Assembly (NCBI GenBank): GCA_030744725.1
Contig: JASLPZ010000019.1
Coordinates: 1 to 36,084, forward strand
From: ARS98 sp030744725
GTDB lineage: Bacteria > Planctomycetota > Planctomycetia > Pirellulales > Pirellulaceae
Direction: 5' to 3'
DNA: 36,084 bases
In this document: piece by piece, positions 15,365-22,948 of the stretch
Layout of the letters: the number at the start of each line of letters is the position of its first letter
How positions within the stretch are numbered: position 1 is the first letter of the stretch
The notes under the pieces: generated by a model
Database searches by the model: none
Told to the model about the DNA's origin: nothing
Seen by the model: only the letters and a program-made list of their open reading frames with translations
Program-made: the position numbers and the translations under genes

Positions 15365-16171
15365 ATGTCAGAACGAGATTTTTTTGAGGACAACCGCGCT
15401 CTCTGGAACAAGCGTACACCGATTCACTTAAAGTCCGCTTTCTATGACATGGCCGGCTTCAAAGCCGGTCGGACGACGCTCTGCGGAATCGAACAGGAGG
15501 AAATTGGCGACCTAGCGGGGCGGTCGCTGCTGCACCTGCAATGTCATTTTGGGCAAGACACACTATCGTTGGCGCGTCTGGGTGCCCAAGTGACAGGTGT
15601 TGATTTCTCAGACCATTCGATCGCCGCCGCTCGTCAGCTCGCCGAGTCTCTGAAATTGTCTGCGAAGTTTCTCTGTCACAACATCTACGATCTGCCCAGC
15701 GAATTGAACGAACAATTCGACATCGTATTTGCGTCTTTCGGCGTGGTCGGCTGGTTGCCGGATCTCGATCGCTGGGCGCGCGTGGTCCATCACCATTTGA
15801 AGCCCGGCGGCATTCTCTACCTGCTCGAATTCCATCCCTTCTATAGCCAATTCAATGACGACGGCGAGATTCAGAATTCGTACTTCCCCCGCGACACGCC
15901 GGACGAGGTTGTTTCGACACACACGTATACTGACGGCGAACCACATGAACCGCAACGAGAACACTGGTGGAACCACACGTTGAGTGACGTGATCAACGCA
16001 ATTCGCAATCAGCGCCTTCAGATCGAACTTTTTCACGAGTTTCCCTACAGCGCTTATCAACTGGGGGAAGGTATGCGTGAAATCGAACCCGGCTGTTGGG
16101 TCAATGCCAGGTTGCGTGATCGGATTCCCTACATGTTTTCGATCAAAGCCCGCAGGTTGGCGGCTGATTAA
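15365..16171 (+). CDS. Class I SAM-dependent methyltransferase
   Basis: This 268-residue protein has the Rossmann-type methyltransferase core. Motif I is LLHLQCHFGQDTLSLARLGA, then VTGVDFSDHSI with the acidic residue that holds the ribose of S-adenosylmethionine, and later LKPGGILYLLEFHP. The N-terminal MSERDFFEDNRALWNKRT is typical of a group of bacterial methyltransferases whose substrate is not known. The start at 15365 fits that N-terminus; an upstream ATG at 15347 would add six residues. It converges with the Wzz-like gene, and the two stop codons share the four bases TTAA at 16168-16171. It is cytoplasmic. Confidence 0.9.
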   Translation: MSERDFFEDNRALWNKRTPIHLKSAFYDMAGFKAGRTTLCGIEQEEIGDLAGRSLLHLQCHFGQDTLSLARLGAQVTGVDFSDHSIAAARQLAESLKLSAKFLCHNIYDLPSELNEQFDIVFASFGVVGWLPDLDRWARVVHHHLKPGGILYLLEFHPFYSQFNDDGEIQNSYFPRDTPDEVVSTHTYTDGEPHEPQREHWWNHTLSDVINAIRNQRLQIELFHEFPYSAYQLGEGMREIEPGCWVNARLRDRIPYMFSIKARRLAAD

Positions 16172-17814
16172 CTCCGGTGGATCCCATCTTCCGATCGTCG
16201 ACCGTGCGTCTGTCGGCGTTCGCGTTCATCGTGGTCGGCTGCTCGACGTGCGTTTTCTGTTGCCGCACGTGTCACAAGTGTCCCATCATCCAGCGGAGCC
16301 TCTTGCTGATTCTTGTCGGGCCGTGGCGTCTCTCGCCCGCCATCACCGGCCACTTTGCTGGAACTTTGTTGCGAGTTTCCGTCGTCTGATGCTCGGCGGC
16401 CGAGTAACCGGTCCGTCGCGCGACGGCCGGCTTCCAGATAGTCTGCCCATCGGCGGCCCTTGACTCCACCGGGCGGAACAAGGAGAAACACCAATCCAAC
16501 ACCGGTGGCTAGACCGCCAGCCAACCCGGCGGCGATGACGATCACCGTTGCTGGCCCATCTGGTACATCACCCACTACCGGCGCGTTGAACCGAGTCAGT
16601 AGGCTGGTCGAAAGTGCAGCGTTACGGCTGGCCCGCATATCGGCCAGATCACGTTGCGCTTGCTGAATGATCTCGTTCCGTTGCCGAACGTCGTCTACCA
16701 GATTGCTATATCTGACACGCAAGCCTGCAACGCGATTCAGTCGTGCCTGTAGATCAGCGTGCTGCTCGGTGAGTGCATCGAGGCGTTGCTTGACGACTCC
16801 GCCATCACCTTCCAGGCCACGCAAGGAGGAAGCAATTTCAGCGTGCAAGTTCTGTCTGACCTCGTCTTCAGACCGTTCGGCTGAAACGACAAGTGGATGA
16901 CCGTTGCGCATCTTGCCTCGCAATTTCGCGGTTCGCAACTGAGCGTCAACCAGCCCTTCCTTCAAACGTCGGAGACTGGGCTGCGATTCCAAGAGCCGGC
17001 TGGGGGTGGCGAGTAGTTCATTCGCATCGTCCTGTGCACGCACCAGAAGATCGTGGAGTTGTTGGTTTGCTTCCATAGCGGATGTGGCTTGTCGCAATTC
17101 AGTCTTCACTTCATTCAATGCCGCCCGCAGGTTGCTGCTGCCGGCACCGGATTCATTCAAGCTCCGCAGTTCGCCCAGATCGTTGCCGACCTCTCGTTCC
17201 ATGGTCTCCAACCTCTCGGTGGCATCATTCAACTCGTGAGTCGCAAGACGCAACGACTCTTCCAATTCAACGATCACACTACCAGCTTTCGTGTTACGGA
17301 GATTGGACAACTCCTTCTGCACCTGGTCACACAATGCGGCATTGCGGTCGAGTGCATCTTGACGGCCATGCCCGATGACGCCAATGTAGATGACCTCCGT
17401 ACGACCGAACTCGGCACCTTTTGGTGCACTAACGGTGACATGTTTCTGCATGGCTTCGATGTCGTCGACGGTCGGCCATTCCCCCGGCGATGAGTGATTG
17501 GCGGGTGGTGCCACTTTCTTGAGTGAAGCGGCGATCACGTCACGGCTACGAGCGACTTCCAGGATCGTCTCCTGAAAGGCCTTCATGGAATCCACACTAT
17601 CAAAACGCCCCAGTCGCTGGTCGTTGCCAGACGCTTCTTCCCGAACCACAAGTGCCTGTGAACACGACCACGCCTCCGGACGGACGATGGCGTAGCCTGC
17701 GGCACCGATGGTCATCACCAAGGTGGGCAGAACCCACAACCAATAGTGATTGTTGAACGTCACAAGAGTGGTTTTCACGCTTGGCAGAAAAGAACGTTGG
17801 TGTGACATCTTCAT
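16168..17814 (-). CDS. Wzz-like chain-length determinant protein without kinase domain
   Basis: This 548-residue protein has the layout of polysaccharide co-polymerases. A membrane segment at about residues 24-45 (WLWVLPTLVMTIGAAGYAIV) is followed by a Wzz-like domain (SMKAFQETILEVARSRDVIAASL), a long stretch of heptad-rich helices (about 180-390) that should form coiled coils in the periplasm, and a second membrane segment (about 415-440) before a VPPGG turn. Wzz/Wzc proteins with a kinase would continue with Walker motifs; instead there is a charged, probably disordered tail of about 100 residues rich in Arg, Asp and Gln. The ATG at 17814 is my choice; 17808 is also possible. It likely works with the sugar phosphotransferase and ligase genes of this window. 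Confidence 0.82.
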   Translation of the reverse strand: MKMSHQRSFLPSVKTTLVTFNNHYWLWVLPTLVMTIGAAGYAIVRPEAWSCSQALVVREEASGNDQRLGRFDSVDSMKAFQETILEVARSRDVIAASLKKVAPPANHSSPGEWPTVDDIEAMQKHVTVSAPKGAEFGRTEVIYIGVIGHGRQDALDRNAALCDQVQKELSNLRNTKAGSVIVELEESLRLATHELNDATERLETMEREVGNDLGELRSLNESGAGSSNLRAALNEVKTELRQATSAMEANQQLHDLLVRAQDDANELLATPSRLLESQPSLRRLKEGLVDAQLRTAKLRGKMRNGHPLVVSAERSEDEVRQNLHAEIASSLRGLEGDGGVVKQRLDALTEQHADLQARLNRVAGLRVRYSNLVDDVRQRNEIIQQAQRDLADMRASRNAALSTSLLTRFNAPVVGDVPDGPATVIVIAAGLAGGLATGVGLVFLLVPPGGVKGRRWADYLEAGRRATDRLLGRRASDDGNSQQSSSKVAGDGGRETPRPDKNQQEAPLDDGTLVTRAATENARRAADHDERERRQTHGRRSEDGIHRS

Positions 17815-18209
17815 GGAAATCCGGGTTTTCGAACAAATCGGCCTTCCCACAATGGTGGCGCGAAACGGTTTCCCAACTATAGGTCGCCCGGATCGAGGGC
17901 GACGCCCGCAATCGTGCCGCGTGGCAGTACCTCTTGGCCTTTCCAGCGAGGCGTTCTGCGTGTAATCCTGGTTATGCGAATAATCCTCCCTTTGATGCCA
18001 ACGGTTTGACGGATCTCAATTCTCTTGTTGATCGCCTTGCCGGCGGTCCACGACCGCGCCAGCGAGACGCTGACGCATTTGGGGCGGAAGGCCAACATGG
18101 CAAAGCTTTCCACCGCCACGGGTGAGATCCAAGAAGAACTATGCCGATCGACCCGTCAAAGCTGAAAACTCGGGGCAAACTTTTGAGCGGACGGCGCCAG
18201 CGGCGAGTG
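17815..18209. other. Intergenic region upstream of the Wzz-like gene
   Basis: I find no gene I would defend in these 395 bases. A perfect 7-bp hairpin GTCGCCC-GGATCGA-GGGCGAC lies at 17883-17903, about 70 bp upstream of the Wzz-like start. Another stem GCGAGT/ACTCGC (18203-18222) spans the stop codon of the YhaM-like gene. An 80-codon frame on the minus strand uses many AGA, AGG and ATA codons and has no recognisable product. Confidence 0.5.
17883..17903. repeat. Perfect 7-bp hairpin upstream of the Wzz-like gene
   Basis: GTCGCCC pairs with GGGCGAC around GGATCGA. It would lie in the 5' leader or promoter of the Wzz-like gene, or it may mark the end of a transcript from the right. No T tract follows on either strand. 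Confidence 0.5.
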
Positions 18210-19193
18210 CTATTCTACTCGCGGTTCGCTCTCGATCGTTTTGAACAATTTGCGGCCCAACGCCGGATTGTAGGAAGTCCAGTTGCTATCGGCGTTGGCA
18301 TCTTCATTGATGATCTGAGTCACGCTCTGGATCTTGGAATCCAAGTTATCCAGAAAATGCAGCGTGATCGCTTCAAGCGTCATAGGCAATTTCGGGCTGC
18401 CATATTCGTATTGGCCGTGATGGCTGACAATCATGTGCTGCAAACGCAAATGAAGTTCTTTTGGAAACGGCTCGCCCGATAACTGTTCCGCTTCTCTTAC
18501 TTTCGTATCCAGAATTCCAACGCCCTGGACAACATGTCCGATCATCTGTCCGGCGTCGCTATAAGAAAGTTCGCGCTCGAAACTCAGCTCATCGATTTTG
18601 CCCACATCGTGGAGGAATGCCCCCATGACCAATAGATCCGTGTCCACGACACCGTAGTGAGCACCGACGGAGGCACACAGGTCCATCAAACTGATGACGT
18701 GTTCGATCAAGCCGCCTTTATAGGCATGGTGCAGCTTGATGCCGGCAGGTGCCGTCGAGTACTTGGCCATGAACGTCTCGTCCATCAAAAAGCACTCGGC
18801 AAGATTGTGCAGGTGATGGTCTCCGAGTGCACGCAGGTGCCTGCTGACACTCGCCACCAACCGATCGACATCGTCGGTCGTCAGAGTTGCGAAGTCGGCT
18901 TCGTCTACTTTCTCAAGCACGGTCTTTTCGACATGGTTCAAGATGACCTGAAGGTTGCCGTTGTAGACTTGCGTCGCGCCTTCCACTCGCAAATAATCGC
19001 CGGTCTCAAAACTCGCGTACACGCGATCATTCGAATTCCACATCATTCCGATCATGGACCCGGTTTTGTCTGTCAAGCGAACTTGCAGATAGAGATTACC
19101 GTTGCGATTGGCTCGAAGTTGCTTTTCGGCAACCAGGAAAACCTCGTCGAGGTTCTCGTTCTCACCAAGTTGAGCGATGAAGCGGCGCGACAT
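18210..19193 (-). CDS. yhaM: YhaM-like 3'-5' exoribonuclease (OB fold plus HD domain)
   Basis: This 327-residue protein joins an N-terminal OB-fold nucleic-acid-binding domain (about residues 12-95, with LYLQVRLTDKTGSMIGMMWN) to an HD metal-dependent domain. The HD part has HHAYKGGLIEHVISL and GAFLHDVGKIDEL, then a conserved HMIVSHHGQYEYGSP segment. This is the architecture of YhaM, which trims RNA and DNA from the 3' end in Gram-positive bacteria. The ATG at 19193 has AGGA about nine bases upstream. It diverges from proS, separated by 340 bp with REP-like palindromes. A role in mRNA turnover beside RNase R is likely. The biochemical activity in planctomycetes is inferred from the family. Confidence 0.85.
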   Translation of the reverse strand: MSRRFIAQLGENENLDEVFLVAEKQLRANRNGNLYLQVRLTDKTGSMIGMMWNSNDRVYASFETGDYLRVEGATQVYNGNLQVILNHVEKTVLEKVDEADFATLTTDDVDRLVASVSRHLRALGDHHLHNLAECFLMDETFMAKYSTAPAGIKLHHAYKGGLIEHVISLMDLCASVGAHYGVVDTDLLVMGAFLHDVGKIDELSFERELSYSDAGQMIGHVVQGVGILDTKVREAEQLSGEPFPKELHLRLQHMIVSHHGQYEYGSPKLPMTLEAITLHFLDNLDSKIQSVTQIINEDANADSNWTSYNPALGRKLFKTIESEPRVE

Positions 19194-19297
19194 GGGTCCT
19201 ACTTTCCAGGCAGAGAGCGTGCGAAACCCGTCGATTCTAGGTCGATCACTGGATAGTCGCAAGCCGCGACGAAGGTCCGATCTTGTGAATTCATAAG

Positions 19298-19320
19298 GTA
19301 GCAGGCACACTCCGTGTGCC
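19298..19320 (+). repeat. GTAG-type REP-like palindrome
   Basis: GTAG at 19298-19301 is followed, two bases later, by GGCACAC-TCC-GTGTGCC, a perfect 7-bp stem with a 3-base loop. This matches the GTAG-plus-hairpin layout of REP elements. It is the left half of the inverted pair. Confidence 0.65.
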
Positions 19321-19365
19321 GCCCGCCAGTCACTAATTCAAAACGTGTGGTTTTGGAAGGGTTAT

Positions 19366-19382
19366 GGCGCACGGAGCGTGCC
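19366..19382 (-). repeat. Inverted second copy of the palindrome
   Basis: On the minus strand this reads GGCACGCTCCGTGCGCC, matching 15 of 17 bases of the copy at 19304-19320. The two changes leave one G-T and one A-C pair in the stem. Two REP-like palindromes facing each other 45 bp apart are the arrangement called a REPIN. Confidence 0.6.
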
Positions 19383-19533
19383 AACTTCTATGGCGACAAC
19401 ACGAAGTCAGATAAATTCAAAGCCTCTCCGGTGCAGCGAGATGTGCCATTTTCAAACGGATATTGCCGATGCCGTACGGAACTCCCTAGAATGCCGGCTG
19501 AACTTCAAGTCCGCAGCGAAAGACGAAACACGA

Positions 19534-21048
19534 ATGGCCAAGAAAGCCAAGAACGCGATTAGCCCAACACGCGAAGATGACTATCCCGAATGGTACCAAC
19601 AGGTTGTGCGGGCCGCTGATCTGGCGGAAATCTCTCCGGTGCGTGGCTGCATGGTCATCAAGCCTTGGGGCTGGGCGATCTGGGAAAACATGCAGCGTGT
19701 GCTGGACCGCATGTTCAAGGAGACGGGCCACGAAAATGCCTACTTTCCCCTGTTCATCCCGATGAGCTTCCTGGAAAAAGAGGCTGAACACGTGGAAGGA
19801 TTCGCCAAAGAGTGTGCGGTCGTCACGCACCACCGCCTGGAACCTGGACCTGAGGGCGGACTAGAGCCGAAAGGCAAGTTGGAGGAACCACTGGTTGTCC
19901 GGCCCACCAGCGAGACGATCATCGGCGTGATGTTCGCCAAATGGATTCAGTCGTACCGCGATTTGCCTCTTTTGATCAATCAGTGGGCCAACGTCGTGCG
20001 GTGGGAGATGCGGACGCGGATGTTCCTGCGAACCACCGAATTTCTCTGGCAAGAAGGCCATACGGCACACGCTACCGAAAAAGAAGCGTTGGACGAAACT
20101 CGACTGATGCTGGACGTCTACGCCGAGTTTGCGGAAACGTACATGGCGATGCCGGTCATCAAAGGTGAAAAGACAGCTGACGAACGATTCCCCGGCGCCG
20201 TACAGACACTGTCGATCGAAGCGATGATGCAAGATCGCAAGGCTCTGCAGGCCGGCACTTCGCATTTTCTTGGACAAAACTTTTCACGTGCTCAGGAGAT
20301 GAGCTTCCAAAATCAGGAAGGCGAAGAAGAGTTCTGTTGGACTACTTCGTGGGGTGTTTCGACGCGATTGGTTGGTGCCTTGATCATGACGCATTCTGAC
20401 GACGATGGCCTTGTCTTGCCGCCACGTCTGGCACCCAAGCACGTCGTGATTCTGCCAATCTGCCGAAGCGACGAGGACCGAACCACGGTGCTACCTTACT
20501 GCGAGTCGCTGAAAAAGGAACTGGCCAATCAGACGTTTTCGGACGGTCATGTCGAAGTCATGATTGACGATCGCGACCTGCGAGGCGGCGAGAAGAACTG
20601 GTATCACATTAAGCGGGGCGTGCCACTACGTGTCGAAGTTGGCCCCAAAGACATTGCCAAGAATGGGGTCTTTGTCGGCCGCCGAGACACCGGCGAAAAA
20701 GCGTCCTCTTCACGAGACGAGTTTGTGGCCAACATCGGGAAGACATTGGACGAAATCCAAGAGAACCTGTTTGCCAGAGCCAAGAAGCTGCGCGACGACA
20801 ACTCGCGAGTGATTGACAACGTAGACGACTTCAAGGCGTACTTCACCGCGAAGAATCCAAACAAACCAGAGATTCACGGGGGCTTCGCCTCATGTTGTTT
20901 TGTCGAAGATCCATCTGTACAGCAGCTTCTAAAGAAACTGAAAGTGACGATTCGTTGCGTTTCATTGGCAGATCGTCAAGAAGAAGGTACTTGCATCTTT
21001 ACCGGTAAGCCGACCAATCGACGTGGAGTTTTCGCCAAGGCGTATTAG
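19534..21048 (+). CDS. proS: Prolyl-tRNA synthetase, archaeal/eukaryal type
   Basis: This 504-residue class II synthetase charges tRNA-Pro. It is the shorter type that lacks the large editing insertion of typical bacterial ProRS and ends with a C-terminal Zn-binding-type domain and a final tyrosine (GVFAKAY). Class II motifs are visible: motif 2 in VVRWEMRTRMFLRTTEFLWQEGHTAH (in part RTTEFLWQEGHTAH), and PTSETIIG earlier; motif 3 is in the GTSHFLGQNF to STRLVGALIMTH part. The ATG at 19534 begins MAKKAKNAISPTREDDYPEWY, typical of the type. It is followed after 17 bp by the DUF4416 gene. This ProRS type occurs in scattered bacterial groups, so it is not by itself proof of recent transfer. Confidence 0.95.
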   Translation: MAKKAKNAISPTREDDYPEWYQQVVRAADLAEISPVRGCMVIKPWGWAIWENMQRVLDRMFKETGHENAYFPLFIPMSFLEKEAEHVEGFAKECAVVTHHRLEPGPEGGLEPKGKLEEPLVVRPTSETIIGVMFAKWIQSYRDLPLLINQWANVVRWEMRTRMFLRTTEFLWQEGHTAHATEKEALDETRLMLDVYAEFAETYMAMPVIKGEKTADERFPGAVQTLSIEAMMQDRKALQAGTSHFLGQNFSRAQEMSFQNQEGEEEFCWTTSWGVSTRLVGALIMTHSDDDGLVLPPRLAPKHVVILPICRSDEDRTTVLPYCESLKKELANQTFSDGHVEVMIDDRDLRGGEKNWYHIKRGVPLRVEVGPKDIAKNGVFVGRRDTGEKASSSRDEFVANIGKTLDEIQENLFARAKKLRDDNSRVIDNVDDFKAYFTAKNPNKPEIHGGFASCCFVEDPSVQQLLKKLKVTIRCVSLADRQEEGTCIFTGKPTNRRGVFAKAY

Positions 21049-21065
21049 GAACACGTAAACCACTC

Positions 21066-21620
21066 ATGGGTCAGATTCGCAAACCACGCCCGACCCTCCT
21101 GGTCATGGCCGTGTTTAGCCGTTACGAAACGGCCTTGAATTGGAGCCGGACACGTGCCGGACAGGATTGGAGCCCGTTGGCATTGACGAGCGACGTGTTT
21201 GATTTCGACGAAACTCCGTATTATGAGAAGACGATGGGGCCGGCGTTGAAGAAACAACTGCTGGCATTTGAACATCTTGCGGACCCAGGCCGCCTTGCCG
21301 AGATCAAGCTCGAAACCAACCAATGGGAAGACGAATACGCTCGTGAACATGACTGGCCAGAACCGCGACCATTAAACCTGGATCCGGGTTACATCACAGA
21401 GGCCAAGTTGGTGCTGGCGACAACCAAGGACCGTGATCATCGCATCTATCTGGGTGCCGGAGTTTTCGCCGAGGTCACGCTGTTCTATCACGCTGGTCGT
21501 TGGCGAGATCGGCCCTGGACCTATCCCGATTACAAGCGTTGCGAATATCACGATTTCTTTTCGCGCTGCCGAGAATTCCTTCGTAAGAAACTGCGTGAGC
21601 AACCTAATCCACCGCAATAA
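21066..21620 (+). CDS. DUF4416 family protein
   Basis: This 184-residue protein matches the DUF4416 family of unknown function. Characteristic parts are FDFDETPYYEKTMG, LNLDPGYITEAKLVLATTKD, HRIYLGAGVFAEVTLFYHAG and WTYPDYKRCEYHDFF. It follows proS after 17 bp on the same strand, so the two may share a transcript. It has no signal peptide or membrane segment. In other genomes this family is sometimes called a GTP-binding protein, but I see no nucleotide-binding loop here to support that. Confidence 0.85.
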   Translation: MGQIRKPRPTLLVMAVFSRYETALNWSRTRAGQDWSPLALTSDVFDFDETPYYEKTMGPALKKQLLAFEHLADPGRLAEIKLETNQWEDEYAREHDWPEPRPLNLDPGYITEAKLVLATTKDRDHRIYLGAGVFAEVTLFYHAGRWRDRPWTYPDYKRCEYHDFFSRCREFLRKKLREQPNPPQ

Positions 21621-21679
21621 TCGGAGAAACGAACAGAATCATCCGTGCAACGTACTTATCAAAGGCAGCGACCTGTCTC

Positions 21680-21692
21680 TGGCATTGTGCCA
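21680..21692. repeat. Short hairpin TGGCA-TTG-TGCCA
   Basis: A perfect 5-bp stem lies in the 182-bp gap between the DUF4416 and WecA-like genes. It has no T run and could be chance. Nothing else stands out in this gap. Confidence 0.25.
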
Positions 21693-21802
21693 TTTGTCCT
21701 GCCCTGGAGATGGCGACCATGTCAGGCAGCACGTGCCGCGAATTCTCGCACCGCTGTTCGTTGTCCTCCGCAGATTTCAACGCCCTTTGCTGATCGCCAC
21801 CC

Positions 21803-22948
21803 ATGAATCTGGAATCGACGATTTGGTTTGTGGGCGGGGCGATCATGCCAAGCATGTTGGTTGCTTGGCTGGCGACTTTCGCCGCTCGGCGATTGGCACC
21901 CCGCTGGGGATTGATCGATCGGCCGAACGAACGCAAAGTCCATCTAACGCCAACACCGATGGGTGGCGGAATCGGTATCGCAATCGGAGTGCTGATTCCG
22001 TTTCTCGTCGGACAAGTCATTTTGATCGTGGCGATCAACAGCCCGGCGATTGGCGACCTCTTGCCCGAGTTCGCTCGTCCGCATCTCACCGGTCTCTTGG
22101 ATCGATCGGCTGGGCTCTGGGTTCTGCTCGGTGGTGCCACAATTCTGATGGTCGTCGGTTTGATCGACGATCGACGCGGCTTGGATTGGCGGGTGCGGAT
22201 TTCGATTCAATTCGCCGTGGCTGCGTTCTGTGTCGTCACACAGGGTTGGCGGTTGACGGCCTTCATCGATTTGCCTCGTCTGAGCTGGATCATCTCGATG
22301 GGCTTATCGACGATCTGGATTGTCGCCTTGATCAACTCCTTCAACATGCTGGACAACATGGACGGACTTTCGGCTGGTGTGGCGGGCATTTCTTCGGCCC
22401 TGCTGGCGACAGTGATGCTGATTTCTCCCGATCCAATCACCAAGCAACCGCAACTTTTCGTGGCGGGTTTTTTGTTGGTCCTGGTTGGGTCGCTACTAGG
22501 ATTTCTCTGGCACAACCGGCCGCCCGCGCGAATCTTTATGGGCGACGCCGGCAGCTACTTCATCGGGTTTTGCATTGCCGTCGCTACCCTGTTGGCAACG
22601 TATACCGGCTATGAAAGCAAAGCACCGTTGGCAATCCTGGCACCGCTTTGTGTCATGGCCGTACCTTTGTACGACATGATCACGGTGATCTGGATCCGGG
22701 TTCGATCCGGCGAGAGCCCTTTTCACGCAGACAAGAATCACTTTTCACATCGGCTTGTCGAGCTCGGTTTGACGAAAACACAAGCAGTACTCACGGTCTA
22801 TCTCATGACGACCACCTGCGGATTGGGCGCGGTGCTTCTGCACCGATTAGACTTAATGGGCGCGATCGTGGTGATTTCGATGATCTCATGTGTCCTACTG
22901 TTGATCGCTATCCTGGAAACTTCGGCGCGGCGAAAACTGAACGAGTGA
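21803..22948 (+). CDS. WecA/TagO-like undecaprenyl-phosphate GlcNAc-1-phosphate transferase
   Basis: This 381-residue multi-pass membrane enzyme of the MraY/WecA superfamily attaches a HexNAc 1-phosphate to undecaprenyl phosphate, the first step of O-antigen or similar glycan synthesis. Conserved motifs are RKVHLTPTPMGGG, the aspartate pair in GLIDDRRGLDWRVR, NSFNMLDNMDGLSAG, RIFMGDAGSYFIGF and the cytosolic HADKNHFSHRL. About ten membrane helices fit the family. The ATG at 21803 begins a short signal-anchor-like helix. Its stop codon overlaps the GTG start of the O-antigen-ligase-like gene by 4 bp (GTGA), indicating tight coupling. The substrate sugar is inferred only from the family. Confidence 0.93.
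   Translation: MNLESTIWFVGGAIMPSMLVAWLATFAARRLAPRWGLIDRPNERKVHLTPTPMGGGIGIAIGVLIPFLVGQVILIVAINSPAIGDLLPEFARPHLTGLLDRSAGLWVLLGGATILMVVGLIDDRRGLDWRVRISIQFAVAAFCVVTQGWRLTAFIDLPRLSWIISMGLSTIWIVALINSFNMLDNMDGLSAGVAGISSALLATVMLISPDPITKQPQLFVAGFLLVLVGSLLGFLWHNRPPARIFMGDAGSYFIGFCIAVATLLATYTGYESKAPLAILAPLCVMAVPLYDMITVIWIRVRSGESPFHADKNHFSHRLVELGLTKTQAVLTVYLMTTTCGLGAVLLHRLDLMGAIVVISMISCVLLLIAILETSARRKLNE

Larger units (their letters stand above)
19194..19533. other. Divergent yhaM-proS intergenic region with REPIN-like pair
   Basis: These 340 bases separate the divergent yhaM-like and proS genes and must hold both promoters. The main structure is a pair of related palindromes in opposite orientation at 19304-19320 and 19366-19382. 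The proS frame is open upstream to 19345, but its conserved protein starts at 19534, so the upstream frame is probably not translated. No promoter could be assigned with confidence. Confidence 0.6.

Noticed and set aside
17877..18119. 80-codon minus-strand frame upstream of the Wzz-like gene
   Set aside because: It uses many AGA, AGG and ATA codons, unlike its neighbours, starts with GTG without a ribosome site, and has no recognisable product.
19345..19533. Longer proS reading from 19345
   Set aside because: The extra 63 residues have no family similarity and would run through the second palindrome; MAKKAKN at 19534 is the typical start.
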